Of a stretch of 64,000 bases of DNA, positions 23,583 through 35,700 are shown in pieces. How positions within the stretch are numbered: the stretch's first letter is position 1; every line of letters starts with the position of its first letter. This stretch comes from Linnemannia elongata (Eukaryota; Mortierellomycota; Mortierellomycetes; Mortierellales; Mortierellaceae), in assembly GCA_036320915.1 (NCBI GenBank), contig JAXBDG010000003.1, forward strand, positions 2,604,001 through 2,668,000. The letters run 5' to 3'. The notes under the pieces were generated by a model. That model did no database searches and had not been told where the DNA came from. It worked only from the letters and a program-made list of their open reading frames with translations. A program made the position numbers and the translations under genes.

Positions 23583-25490
23583 ATGGCCTCGATTCTCTTT
23601 GACGACATCACATTCCCTCGAGAACTCTACGACCCAGACACTTTCGAGTTCGTCGCCCCTGTCTCAACCCTCCTCACCTTCACTCCCCATATCATTTCTC
23701 AACTCGCAAAGACCTCAGAGGAAGAACAGGAACCAATTCCCCTCCCTAACCTCACCCCTTCTCCTACCGCCGGTAACCCAGAGACGACTAATGCTTCTTC
23801 CTCCTCGTCGTCGTCGTCCGCAGAATCCAAGTCGTCATCTGGAGGCATGTTTTCGTCCTTCAAGAGCTTTGCTACCAGTCAAGGAACACAACGGATCCTC
23901 GATAATGGACTCTACTTTGCAGGACGATACATGGAGGGTTCTGCGTCAGCTCGACGGTCGTCTTATGAGGACGACAACTACCGTTACGAGACCCGCTCTC
24001 GACAGTCTACCTCTTCTTGGTTTGGATCATCGTCTTCGAACCGTTACGAATACCGGGACCAGGAACGTCAGCGATTGAGGGATATGGAGGATAAGTTGAG
24101 ACAAATGGAGAGGGATATGCGGCAGCAGTCGGCGATGGCAAGGTCGGAGGTTGATGCCCAACGACGGGAGAGGGTTCAATTGGAACAGGAGCTGGAATCT
24201 CAGAAGCAGAAGGTTGCCAAGTTGGAGAAGGAAGTGGAGCAACAGCAGAAGGAGCAGGAGGCTAACAAGAAGAAGCAGCATGAGGAGGAGAAGAAAAAGA
24301 AGAAGCAGGAGGAGGAAGCAGCAGCGGAGAAGAAGAAGAAAGAAGCCAAAGAGGACAAGAAGGATAAAAAGGACAAGGACAAGGACAAGGAAGAGTCATC
24401 GTCTCAGGCCGTTACAACAACAGACAACGGAGCGGATGCGGCGAATATGGTGCTGATGGCGACTGTGGGCGTGGCTTCATTGGTGATGTCGCTTTACGCT
24501 GCCCACAAGGCGTCGTCAACCTACTCGGTAGTCCGGTTTCACGACCAGCTGGAGCTCTTGATTGAACAGTGTGAGGGAGTCATCCAGTCGACTGAGGCCT
24601 GGATGAGCGAGCAGTTCTTGGAGGTCCCGGATCAGATTCGACAGGATCTCAAGATGCTCAAGGAGTTGATCGAGACTATCCAGCGACTGGACCCTCGTTC
24701 TGAGAAAAAGGTACGTGTGTGAGCCGTGAGAACGAGCACAAAAAAAAAAGAGTAGCATTGTGCATTGCTTTCTTTATGCGCTTTTGTTTGTTGATTGTGT
24801 GGTCTGCTCTCAAAATGGGTCACATGCCAAAACGATGCGCATAAACAGAGCGTATACATTTTTTTTTCTTATGCCGTCAACTTGACTTACTAACCTTTCT
24901 GTTACTCTTCCTGAAAATTTTAATGATAGGCGGAGACGGTGGCATGGTCAATGTCGGCAGTGGGATCAATCGGCGCTGTCGGAGGAGCTGTGCTAGGCAG
25001 TATGACGGCAATGGCGAGTGGCGGAACTTTAGTCGTCGGCTGTGCGCTCTACGGGATCATCAACCGAGCACGGTTCACAGGACCCGAGTACAACGCTGCA
25101 AAGTCCATGATGGAAGTGAGGGCGGTCCAGATTTTAAAGTCCTTGGGCGTCAACCCCAACGCCTCAGCAGCAGCACCCAGCAGCAGCGGTCGAGGAGGGC
25201 GATCGGCGTCGTTGATCCATGAGAGCAGACTTGAGAGACTGAAAATCGAGTTTGAGAGAAGAGAGGGGTTGGAGATGGGCGATGCGAATGAGATTGATGG
25301 ACTGGCCGTCGAGGAGGCGCTTTTGGAGTCGTCCTTTTCTGCGCCCTTTGTGTCCCAGAAGGCAATGGCGACAGGGAGGTCTCGGCAGCAGAGTGGTGCT
25401 AAAGCGGCTGCAGCTGCGGCGGTTCTGGAGGACACGAAGCCTACGCTGTCGATGAAGAGTGAGCCGAAACGTGTCTCCCTCCACGCTTAA
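23583..25490 (+). CDS. coiled-coil protein with two hydrophobic segments, unknown function
   Basis: Two exons, 23583-24710 and 24930-25490, joined at GAGAAAAAG|GTACGT...GATAG|GCGGAG. The product is 562 residues. A folded N-terminus (ASILFDDITFPRELYDP) is followed by a Ser-rich linker. A long Glu/Lys/Gln coiled coil spans ~155-275. A hydrophobic stretch (NMVLMATVGVASLVMSLYAA, ~287-306) comes next, then a helical domain (HDQLELLIEQCEGVIQ, ~320-376). Exon 2 opens with a Gly/Ala-rich hydrophobic hairpin (SAVGSIGAVGGAVLGSMTAM). The C-terminus is Ala-rich and basic. The pattern suggests a membrane-associated scaffold, possibly on an organelle. I do not recognise the family. The ATG follows a typical pyrimidine leader with CAACA just before it. 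Confidence 0.8.
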
Positions 25491-26780
25491 CGCAAGTGTA
25501 TCAGTTAACGTGTCCATTCCACATCATGACACACCATATACCCCCCCTTCCGCACAAATCATCATTAATAAATTCTTTCTTGCTTTGCTTTACGATACCA
25601 CCATTTTCCTCTGTGCACATTTCCTACACTAAAGAATTAGATGAATCTTCGTAGCAGCAAAGGGAAGACGTTGGTGCTACTATATTGAAGGCGAGAAAGA
25701 AATGGGACGTAGGAGAATGTCGAGGAAAAGCAGAGATCCAAGGTCGCCTTTATAGCCTTCCAAGGTTATATCAAGCATTGCGTATTGGCGATCATTTTCA
25801 CGCCTTTATTTATTAGGTATCTGTGGGTGGGCTGAAAGGGGGCGAATGAATTGAAGCGAAATCGGCCTTGAAAGGGTGTGTACTTTTGTTCCCACGCGTT
25901 GGGATATCAGTGGGTTCTGGTCAGCAATGCAGCCCTCGTTCACAAAGCAGAACGAGCACAAGGCAAGGATAAGATGGTGGAGTATAGAAAAAAACCAAAA
26001 CAGAACGCTTGAAAAACCAAAGGGACGGAGAAAAAGAGAAATTCGGCTGCTGTTAGCTGTTCGCATGTCTCCCCTTGAACGTTGGGAAGATATGATCAAA
26101 CGGTTATTCAGTCTCAGCGGTGCCTGGATGGAACTTTGTCTGTCTCACTGAAGACCTACTCTATTTGATCCATACTGCCCCCCCCCCCCCCTCCCCACCC
26201 TGACAATATTGGAGTACTGACGTGGCCTGTTTTTCTTTTGTTCTGCGTCTGCATGGCCTTGACTAGCACATCAACGCCGCTGCTCTGTGCCCAAGACCAT
26301 ACTGACCAAAAAAGAATTGAGGAACTTGGCGAAGGCATAAGGAGTTCTTTCTTCTCTCTCCTTTTTGTTCTTTTTCCTCTCTGTCCTCTCTTCCTCGGCT
26401 CATTCCTTCTACTGCCACCCTCCTGCACTCCACCTAACCCATTTCGCCACCCACTTCCACCCTTCAAGTCGACATTCACCAACCCATCACTCATCGATTT
26501 CTCCTCCCACCTCAATCTCCTCAGCACTTAAATCACAACCCGCTCAACTGTCCTAAAATAACAACAACACCCAAAAGTTCTCTTTGGTCCTGACAGGTAA
26601 CACCTACCACCATTTAGGACAAACAACTGACGTGTGTGCTCGGTGAGATATGTTTATCTTTGGAGCTAATTACCTATTTACCAAAACTTAAGTACCCTTG
26701 GGAGTGCACCAAATACAAACTCTCAGGCATAACAAAGAGCCTTCCTTCCTTCCATAGAGCCCTAAAACACACTAATTGCG
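25491..26780. other. upstream region of NACHT-WD40 copy 1
   Basis: Contains a C13-type run (about 26179-26192) and, near 26115, a segment (AGCGGTGCCTGGATGGA...) that also occurs upstream of the other two NACHT-WD40 copies (about 31800 and 58365). This shows that promoter-side sequence was duplicated with the genes. No gene recognised. Confidence 0.55.
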
Positions 26781-29700
26781 ATGGCCGACTTTCCTTCCGT
26801 GCACACAGCAATCAGTGGAGAGCTTCCAGGGTTAAGCACACCGACAACATCATTGTCTCTCGAGGCCAGTTTTCAACAATATGCACAACTCCAGGATTCA
26901 CCCTCAGTCGAAGACATGCTGCACAGGCTGAGGCGACTGAGGATCGAGGAGTACACCCATGACGTTTTCATTGCCCCTATGGCCAAACCTAACCTACAGG
27001 CTCCGGGTAACATGTTGTTCTCCCTCATGGACAAGGTCGAGGAGTTCCTGGCAGGCGACGGTCAAGTTATGCTGATTATGGGTGACTCTGGAGCCGGCAA
27101 ATCGACATTCAATCGACACCTGGAGCACCGGCTCTGGCAAGACTATCAGCCTGGAGGACGCATCCCACTCTTCATCAACTTACCAGCTCTCGACCGACCG
27201 GAAAAGGAACTGGTTGTAGAACAGTTGAAGACGGCAGACTTTACAGAGGGGCATATCTGGGATCTAAAACAGCATCATCAGCGTCACCAGCTCTTACTAA
27301 TCTGTGATGGCTATGATGAGAGCCAGCTCACCTCCAACTTGCACACCACCAACCTCTTCAATCGACCTGGGCAGTGGGACGTCAAGCTGCTCGTTACCTG
27401 CCGCACTCAGTATCTCGGTTCTGACTATCGCGATCGCTTTGCACCCAAGGCGACTGACCAATACCACCGCACTGCCAACGACCTCTTTCAGGAAGCTATC
27501 ATCGCCCCCTTCTCCAAAGAACAGATTGAGTTGTATGTCGAACGGTTCGTCCCACTCATGCCACGGACTTGGGTCAAGAAGGACTACATGAAAATGTTGG
27601 CAGCTATCCCCAACCTCATGGACCTGGTCAGAAATCCCTTTCTGTTGACTCTTGCTCTGGAGGCTCTTCCCAATGTTGTCCAGGGCAGGAGCAATCTCTC
27701 GAGGCTCAAGATCACCCGTGTTGGGCTCTACGACACATTCGTCCATAACTGGTTGGAGGCCAACAAGCGCCGCCTGCAGGACCAGACGCTGAAGGACAAA
27801 CGCCAAGCATTTGAGGATCTTCTAGTGGACGGGTTTGTGCAGAGCGGGATTGACTTTCAGAAAGATTTGGCGGAGGCGATCTTTCAGGAGCAGGACGGCC
27901 GACCTATCGTCGAATATTCCAACAGGCGTGAGAAGTCGTCGTGGAAAGCTCGCTTCTTTGGTTCTGAGCCTGAGAGGTATCTGCTCAGAGATGCCAGTTT
28001 GCTGAGTCGCACCGGCAACCAGTACCGCTTCATCCACCGATCTGTCTTGGAGTACTTTTTGTCTCGCGCCGTTTGGGACACCGCCATGGATGGTAACGAG
28101 TGTGCTCCGCATGTTTATTCAGAAGCTACTGGTGTATCTCTGCCTATCACCGATCATCCACTGTCCAAGAAAAGTCTTCTCCCAGAGCCGTCAGTCATCC
28201 AGTTTCTCGCCGAGCGCGTCCAAGTGCAGCCTATCTTCAAGCAGTACCTTCTCGCGTTCATTGAGCTTTCCAAGTCGGATCCTCAGGCTAGCATAGCTGC
28301 CGCCAATGCTATCACGATCCTGGTGAGAGCTGGGATACACTTCAACGGAGCTGACCTTCGAAAGATTCGCATCCCTGGAGCTGATCTCACAGCTGGGCAA
28401 TTCGACTCGGCGCAGTTGCAGGATTCCGACCTGACGGGAGTCAACTTCCTCAAGACTTGGATCCGACAGGCGGACTTCACCAGAGCCCGGATGGAAGAGA
28501 CACGGTTTGGAGAGCTGCCAAGTCTGCAGGAAGAGGGGGCAGTACTGACATGTGCATTTTCCACAGATGGAAGGTCTTTTGCAACGGGTCTTCTTAATGG
28601 TAACATTAGTATCTACGACACTACCGCATGGACAAGGATTCGGCTACTTCATAGTCGCAAACGGGATGTTCGGAGCCTTGCCTACTCAATCGCCGGCCTT
28701 CAAATGGTCTCCGGTCACGACGACGGCACGACGCGACTGTGGGACAGTGAGACGGACGCGACTGATCGTATTCTGAAGGAACATTCCAAGGAGGTGAGAG
28801 CTGTTGCGTTTTCACCCTCAGGCATGCAGTTCGCCTCAGCCAGCAAGGACATGTCAGTGAATCTATGGGACACCCGAACAAGAAACGTCATTTTTGTCAT
28901 AAAACATTCTGACTATGTCACCGGGATCGCCTATTCACCAGATGGGAACAACATTGTGTCCAGCAGCGAAGATGGAAAGATCCGAATGTTCGACACGCAG
29001 ACGGGACAACTTGTGTTGAGTTCGGGAGGGAGCGGCGAGGGTTACTGTTGCCTTGGGTATTCTCCTAACGGACAGTTGATCGTCTCGGGAGATGCAACCG
29101 GCAAGCTGCAACTCTGGGAGGCGACCACCTTGATACCGAGGATCAAATGGACGGGACATTCTGGAGCAGTGACAAGCATCGAGTTTTCGCCGAACGGGCA
29201 ATGGATTGTGTCTGGCAGTGACGACACAACAGTCAAGTTGTGGGATGGATATGCAGCCACGCTTGTCTCTATATTTACAGGTCACACCAATGGTATCACC
29301 AGTGTTGCATTTTCCCCAGACGGCTCACTCATTGCTTCAGGAAGCTGGGATAATACTGTACGGCTCTGGGAGGTGAACTCGGTTGGATTTGGTCTCGACA
29401 TGGAGAGCGCCTTCGACTCTCAGCCAAGTGTAGCCTATTCTCCTGATGGACGGTTTCTCATATCTGGCAGTCGTGGTGGAGCTGTACAGCAACATGATGC
29501 GGAGAGTGGCGAGATTGATCTTGTTATTTGCAGCCAAGAATTCGCAGCCAATTCTGTCGCTTATTCATCGGACGGTCGTCGGATTGCCGTGGGTGATTTA
29601 GGAGGTGACGTCACGTTGTGGAGCGCTCACACCGGCGCCCTTGAGAACACTCTTCGCGGCCATACTGAGGATGTGAGAGCAGTTGCGTTCTCACCATGTG

Positions 29701-30620
29701 GTAAATGGATTGCTTCCAGCAGTGATGACCGGACGGTGCGACTCTGGGATGCTCGATCAGGCACGTCTATTCAGGTCATCTCCGGTCGCCACATCTATTC
29801 TGTTCAATGTTTGTCGTTTTCGTCCAGCGGTGCTGAGATTGCATTTGGAGACACCTATGGAACGGTGCAAATCTGGGATGTGACAGCCGGGAAGTGCAAG
29901 ATGGAGTGGTTTGGGGGTGGAGGCGCCTTTGAAATCTGCTTTGTGAGGTACTTACCAAGGAGTCATCAGGCTGTTTCCTGCCACGGTGACACAGGTGCTC
30001 GTTTGTGGGATGAAAAGGGCCGACAGTTCCGAGTCATTTTGCAGCATAGTAGCATTGTCATCCATCACTTGGCATTCTCGAGTTGCGGTCAATGGGTAGC
30101 ATGTGTTCAAGTTGACACGGTTTACCTGTGGAGAAGCCCTCAGGAGGAGCGACCGCAGGACTGGGAGTACGTGCTGGCCTTCGACGGTTGCTCAGGGAGG
30201 ATTCAGGAGATTGTCTGGAGGCCCAACAAGTTGGAATTTGCTACCGCTGATGAGGGTGGATCCACTCGTGTATGGAGGGTTGTGGAGGAGTCCGGCAGGG
30301 TGCGGGTCCAGCTAGTATGGGGCTCTGGAAGAATTGCTCTTGTTGCCTCAGGATCGCTCCTTGACGATACCATTGGTCTTGGCGCGTTCAACCGGAACTT
30401 GCTGAAGAAGCTTGTTGTTGACGAAGGAGGCTTCTTTCAATCGGATGATGACAGCTCAAGAAGCTTCCAAGTCGGAGGTGAAGTTGAGGAGCTCCAATGT
30501 CTCCACTCCGACTATGAGAGCGAAGGTTCGTATTCGTCGGCCAGTTCTCGTGGTCGCTCACCATTGCTGGTTCCGGTGGAGCCTGATAGCGATTATTACT
30601 TCTCGGACAACGAGCAATAG
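26781..30620 (+). CDS. NACHT-pentapeptide-WD40 NOD-like receptor, copy 1
   Basis: Intronless, 1279 residues. After a ~75-residue N-terminus without a known effector domain comes a NACHT-type P-loop ATPase: Walker A GDSGAGKST at 101-109, Walker B LLLICDGYDE at 171-180, and sensor LLVTCRTQYL near 205. A helical region follows (FIHRSVLEYFLSR), then pentapeptide-like repeats (~520-575: NGADL, PGADL, QDSDL, RQADF). A WD40 array occupies ~588-1170, with many SPDG...SGS...LWD units. The acidic tail ends SDYYFSDNEQ. In fungi such proteins are thought to act as NLR-type sensors of non-self in which WD40 repeats recognise and NACHT oligomerises. The ligand here is unknown. The stretch 27564-28448 matches copy 2 base for base as far as I can compare by eye. 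Its N-terminal ~45 residues differ from copies 2 and 3. Confidence 0.9.
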   Translation: MADFPSVHTAISGELPGLSTPTTSLSLEASFQQYAQLQDSPSVEDMLHRLRRLRIEEYTHDVFIAPMAKPNLQAPGNMLFSLMDKVEEFLAGDGQVMLIMGDSGAGKSTFNRHLEHRLWQDYQPGGRIPLFINLPALDRPEKELVVEQLKTADFTEGHIWDLKQHHQRHQLLLICDGYDESQLTSNLHTTNLFNRPGQWDVKLLVTCRTQYLGSDYRDRFAPKATDQYHRTANDLFQEAIIAPFSKEQIELYVERFVPLMPRTWVKKDYMKMLAAIPNLMDLVRNPFLLTLALEALPNVVQGRSNLSRLKITRVGLYDTFVHNWLEANKRRLQDQTLKDKRQAFEDLLVDGFVQSGIDFQKDLAEAIFQEQDGRPIVEYSNRREKSSWKARFFGSEPERYLLRDASLLSRTGNQYRFIHRSVLEYFLSRAVWDTAMDGNECAPHVYSEATGVSLPITDHPLSKKSLLPEPSVIQFLAERVQVQPIFKQYLLAFIELSKSDPQASIAAANAITILVRAGIHFNGADLRKIRIPGADLTAGQFDSAQLQDSDLTGVNFLKTWIRQADFTRARMEETRFGELPSLQEEGAVLTCAFSTDGRSFATGLLNGNISIYDTTAWTRIRLLHSRKRDVRSLAYSIAGLQMVSGHDDGTTRLWDSETDATDRILKEHSKEVRAVAFSPSGMQFASASKDMSVNLWDTRTRNVIFVIKHSDYVTGIAYSPDGNNIVSSSEDGKIRMFDTQTGQLVLSSGGSGEGYCCLGYSPNGQLIVSGDATGKLQLWEATTLIPRIKWTGHSGAVTSIEFSPNGQWIVSGSDDTTVKLWDGYAATLVSIFTGHTNGITSVAFSPDGSLIASGSWDNTVRLWEVNSVGFGLDMESAFDSQPSVAYSPDGRFLISGSRGGAVQQHDAESGEIDLVICSQEFAANSVAYSSDGRRIAVGDLGGDVTLWSAHTGALENTLRGHTEDVRAVAFSPCGKWIASSSDDRTVRLWDARSGTSIQVISGRHIYSVQCLSFSSSGAEIAFGDTYGTVQIWDVTAGKCKMEWFGGGGAFEICFVRYLPRSHQAVSCHGDTGARLWDEKGRQFRVILQHSSIVIHHLAFSSCGQWVACVQVDTVYLWRSPQEERPQDWEYVLAFDGCSGRIQEIVWRPNKLEFATADEGGSTRVWRVVEESGRVRVQLVWGSGRIALVASGSLLDDTIGLGAFNRNLLKKLVVDEGGFFQSDDDSSRSFQVGGEVEELQCLHSDYESEGSYSSASSRGRSPLLVPVEPDSDYYFSDNEQ
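27564..28448 (+). repeat. gene-conversion-like identical tract (donor or recipient, copy 1)
   Basis: 885 bp that appear identical to 33581-34465 (constant offset 6017), bordered by ordinary paralogue divergence on both sides. It covers the end of the NACHT region through most of the pentapeptide repeats. Confidence 0.8.
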
Positions 30621-30760
30621 AATAAAAATAGGACGAACGTTCATTACTTTTATCAGCGAGGTGAACTGATCTATCTACACCTGCACTGATAACTTTTGGA
30701 GACTGAGGGAAACTTTCATAGGCAGTGCTGAGTCCAATGTTTTATTACCCTCCCGGATTT

Positions 30761-31690
30761 TTATGGTCCTGCCTTAGGTACACCAAAGACCAAAAGATCT
30801 AGTTGTGTCAAGCTTGGCATCAATGGGTATCCCAGATCCTAATTATTTCAATGCAAGAAAAAAGCAAAAACGACTGTATGTCAGTGACTGCAAGGAACAC
30901 ACGCCCAATTGAATAACTTGCCTTACACTTTTACTCACCATGCATTCCTCGAGGATCTCGTACACAATGCACGTGTTTAATCGAACTAGCTCCACTGACA
31001 ACGTCATACTGGATGCAGATCCCATCTTACTTTTGGTGGTAGCAGCTGCAGTCAGCCCTGGTCTCCCTCCAGATCCTGCCGCTCCCAAACCTCCCTGCTG
31101 GCCGGGAACCAAATACAGCTCCAATGTCGTGATCAGCTGTCCCAGAAACTCAATCGTCCCATGATACGAAGTATATAGCCCCGCAGCTGTCGAAAACGCC
31201 AATTCTGGAACCGGCCTCTGCCTCGGAATCTCCTGCGAGTCCAATAAAGAGCTGCCGCCCGGGCTACCAGGAACACTGCCACCGCGAGAAAATGATGGTT
31301 GCCGTCCCGAGAGTGAAAAGGGTATCCGTGAAACAGTCGCAGAGTCAGTGAAGGGGGTGGGTGGTTAGGGACAACATGGGACGAGGACAAGGTTGTGGAT
31401 TGTTTGGTAGATGAAGCAGCAGTCAGTTGAGAAGAGGGGTATTGCGACTAGTTGGAGGTCTCCTGTGATAGCATTTGTTCCTGACGAGGGTGTTAGTGAT
31501 GGTGATGATGATGGTGAATGTCCAAGGTGTAGAGAATCGGTGTGGACACCAGCTATCCTGGCCCTCCTGGCAGACCTCTTTCTCCTCCCGCTACTTGAGA
31601 CGACCCTGAGTCTTTAGGCTTCAGTTCTTAAAGAGACGATTGTGGACTGGAAAAAAAAAGTGGTAGTGGCGACCCTGCTACGGTAGCCTT
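30761..31690 (-). pseudogene. remnant of adaptor mu-subunit longin-like gene (copy 1)
   Basis: Homologous to the mu-like gene at 36953-38221. It keeps an exon-3-like part (30838-30761, GYPLMPSLTQLDLLVFGVPK) and an exon-2-like part from the donor at 30937 upward (ELAFSTAAGLYTSYHGTIEF, VRLNTCIVYEILEECM). The frame is broken: a TAA replaces TTA after LVPCCP (31367-31365), and frame-shifting gaps and loss of similarity follow near 31600-31690. Exon 1 is missing. It lies convergent to NACHT-WD40 copy 1, in the same relative position as behind copies 2 and 3. Confidence 0.75.
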
Positions 31691-32746
31691 GCTTTATTTG
31701 AACGGCAATTAACGACCTGATGAATCCTCGACATGATAATCTTCACGTACGAAAAAGGGTACATATATACGGAAGGGGAGTATTCTTCATGCTTTTGAAT
31801 CAGCGGGTGCCTGACTGGATTGAACTTTGTCTCTGAAACAGGCATTAAGCTGGCCTGTGCTTGCAGTCATCATCAGGGTCGACTACATCGTTCCAGCGAT
31901 ATATCTTTCAGAGCGCATGCATGCACTCTTCATGATCGTACCATGGCTATGTACAGACAGGTACTACTTCGCTCTTGCTCTTTGTGCACCCATGCTCTTG
32001 GTCACGTTGAACCAGAAAAATATTGGCAAAGGTCGGAGTCAAGCGCATGCTTGTATTTTTTTCCTTTCTTCCTCTTCTCTGTCACCTCATTCCATCTCCT
32101 GCCATCACTCACCCTTCCCTTCCATCATCTCGCCGCTCTCATCTCCTTCTTTTTCCTCGACATCCACCAACTCAATACCACGTTCACTCCTGTAGTCCTC
32201 TCAGCAGTACTACTAGAACAATAGCGCACACCCCTCCAGACCAAACAACGAACTACTTCCTAACAACAAAGACACGCCAAGAACAACGTGGGAAATACAC
32301 ACCACGCTTCCTTGAGGTATGTGTTTTATTGGATAACAGGGCTGAATGTTCAGACGAAGAGACAACCATAAACTGCAAGAAACTAACCAGCTACGTGATC
32401 AACATAGACGTCCTTACCCAATCCAGCCAGAGAGGCCGTTCTCAGATACAACAACCAGTTCTTCGCCAAATATAAGACTATGTAATTAAGAACTGGCACA
32501 AGAGCTCCCTTCCCACCTTACATGTCCCGACCTTTGCTGATATTCCTTGCCTCGGAACTAGACTGCCTATCACTCATCCAGACCCATCGACAAGCCCTAC
32601 TCCAATTCACCCTTCAACCCCAGACCAAAGGAATTCCCTCAGCCAGTCTTCGGTACATGTGAGCGAGCGCCTATATCCGCAAAAAGTGTTTATGATAGTC
32701 GATCCTGACAATTAACAATCTTCCTATAGTTACTAATAGGTACACT
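31691..32746. other. upstream region of NACHT-WD40 copy 2
   Basis: Similar to 58370-59330 upstream of copy 3 over most of its length (for example the pyrimidine-rich stretch followed by CATCCACCAACTCA at about 32161 and 58731). It ends in TACTAATAG just before the start codon, a branch-point/acceptor-like string, so a 5' UTR intron is possible. No gene recognised. Confidence 0.55.
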
Positions 32747-35700
32747 ATGTCGTCCCCACCTCTTCAAGGCAACCAACCGCTACAACCCGAAGGCAGCATG
32801 TCGTCTCCCTGTAAAGCACAGGAAGCAGCAGACAACCTGGAGCTGACAAATGACGGCAAGCGCTGTCTTTCGCAACTGGATCGTCCAGCAAAATTTGGAC
32901 GTGTCACAGCCGAGGCGGACGTTCCTGCTTCTACTGAATATGCGCTGCTTAGACTGAAGACGAACAGACTTATCGAGTACAAGCAGCCTGTCTACATCTC
33001 CCCAATGGCCAAGCCCAACCTAAAAGCACCAGACAACAGCGTCCTTCCTCTTATGGACATGATCGAGGGCTTTCTGGCGGACGACAGTCAAGTAATGCTG
33101 GTTCTGGGTGATTCAGGAGCAGGAAAATCGACTTTCAACCGACATCTGGAAAACAAACGCTGGATGAACTACGAGGCTGGGGGTTGTATCCCGCTCTTCA
33201 TCAACCTCCCAGCTCTCAAACAACCAAATGAGGATCTTATTGCAAAGCAATTGAGGACCGTCGGCTTCTTGGAGGAACAAATATGGTATCTCAGACTACA
33301 CCGCCAGCTCCTGTTGATCTGCGACGGCTACGACGAAAGCCAACTCACCTCGAACATACATACAACCAATTTTCTCAATCGACCTGGGCATTGGGACGTC
33401 AAGTTGCTCGTTACCTGCCGCACTCAGTACCTCGGTCCGGACTATCGTGATCGCTTCGCACCCAAGGCAACCGGACAGTATCACCGCACTGCCAACGACC
33501 TCTTCCGGGAAGCCGTCATCGCTCCCTTCTCCAAGGAACAGATCGAGATGTATGTCGAACAGTTCGTCCCACTCATACCGCGGACTTGGGTCAAGAAGGA
33601 CTACATGAAAATGTTGGCAGCTATCCCCAACCTCATGGACCTGGTCAGAAATCCCTTTCTGTTGACTCTTGCTCTGGAGGCTCTTCCCAATGTTGTCCAG
33701 GGCAGGAGCAATCTCTCGAGGCTCAAGATCACCCGTGTTGGGCTCTACGACACATTCGTCCATAACTGGTTGGAGGCCAACAAGCGCCGCCTGCAGGACC
33801 AGACGCTGAAGGACAAACGCCAAGCATTTGAGGATCTTCTAGTGGACGGGTTTGTGCAGAGCGGGATTGACTTTCAGAAAGATTTGGCGGAGGCGATCTT
33901 TCAGGAGCAGGACGGCCGACCTATCGTCGAATATTCCAACAGGCGTGAGAAGTCGTCGTGGAAAGCTCGCTTCTTTGGTTCTGAGCCTGAGAGGTATCTG
34001 CTCAGAGATGCCAGTTTGCTGAGTCGCACCGGCAACCAGTACCGCTTCATCCACCGATCTGTCTTGGAGTACTTTTTGTCTCGCGCCGTTTGGGACACCG
34101 CCATGGATGGTAACGAGTGTGCTCCGCATGTTTATTCAGAAGCTACTGGTGTATCTCTGCCTATCACCGATCATCCACTGTCCAAGAAAAGTCTTCTCCC
34201 AGAGCCGTCAGTCATCCAGTTTCTCGCCGAGCGCGTCCAAGTGCAGCCTATCTTCAAGCAGTACCTTCTCGCGTTCATTGAGCTTTCCAAGTCGGATCCT
34301 CAGGCTAGCATAGCTGCCGCCAATGCTATCACGATCCTGGTGAGAGCTGGGATACACTTCAACGGAGCTGACCTTCGAAAGATTCGCATCCCTGGAGCTG
34401 ATCTCACAGCTGGGCAATTCGACTCGGCGCAGTTGCAGGATTCCGACCTGACGGGAGTCAACTTCACCAAGGCTTGGATCCGACAGGCGGACTTCACCAG
34501 AGCCCGGATGGAGGAGACACGGTTTGGAGAGCTGCGGAGTTTGCAGGAAGAGAGGGCGATACTGTCATGTGCATTTTCCCCAGATGGGAAGTCTTTTGCT
34601 GTGGGTCTAAAGATTGGCGGAATCACAATCTATGACACAACCACCTGGACAAAGATTCGGCTACTTCGTAGTCATGAATCGGATGTTCAAAGCCTCGCCT
34701 ACTCAAACATTTCAACAACCGGCCTTCCACTTCTCTCCAGCGGTCCCTACGGTACGGTGCGACTGTGGGACGGTAGGACAGACGCGACTGATATTGTTCT
34801 GAAGGGACATTCCCACCAGGTGAGCGCTATTGTGTTCTCGCCCTCTGGCAAGCAATTCGCATCAGCCAGCCGTGAAGGGTTAGTGAACCTGTGGGATGCT
34901 CAAACCGGAACCGTCACCATTGTTACAAAAGACCCTTCCAAATCAGTCACCAGCCTCGCCTTTTCGCATGAAAGGCCCAACATTGTGTCCACCAGCCTCG
35001 CCTATTCGCCTGACGGGAGCAACATTGTGTCCAGCAGCGAAGATGGAAAGATCCGAGTATTCGACACACTGACGGGACAACTTGTGCTGAGTTCTGGAAC
35101 GAGTGACTTTGGTTACTGTTGCCTTGGGTATTCTCCTGACGGGCACTCGATCGTTTCGGGTAATGCCGCCGGCAAACTGCAACTCTGGGAGGCGACCACC
35201 ATAATGCCGAGAATCAAATGGACTGGACATTCTAGAGCGACGACAAGCGTCCAGTTTTCGCCAAACGGGCAATGGATTGTGTCTGGCAGTGACGATAAAT
35301 TGGTCAAGTTGTGGGATGGGTGTGCAGGCACACTTATCTCTGTATTCGCAGGTCACTCCAACGGCGTCACCAGTGTTATATTTTCCCCGGACGGTTCACT
35401 CATTGCTTCGGCGGGTTTGGATCGGACTGTGCGACTCTGGGAGGTTAACTCGGCTGGGTTTGGTCTCGACATAGATGGCGCCTTCGATCCCAAGACAAGT
35501 GCGGCGTATTCTCCTGACGGGAGGTTTCTCATCTCAGGCAGTCGCACTGGAGTGATGCAGCAGTATGGCGCGGATAATGGAGAAGTTGGGCTTGTTGTTC
35601 GCCGCGAAGGGTTCCAGTTCAACTCGGTCGTGTACTCGTCGGATGGTCATCAAATTTGCGTTGGTGGTTCGGGAGGTGATGTCACTCTGTGGAGCGCTCA

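Noticed and set aside
27297..27806. Minus-strand frames inside the NACHT-WD40 genes (also 33296-33823, 59708-60088)
   Set aside because: They recur only because the receptor genes are paralogous. They have no start context or motifs.
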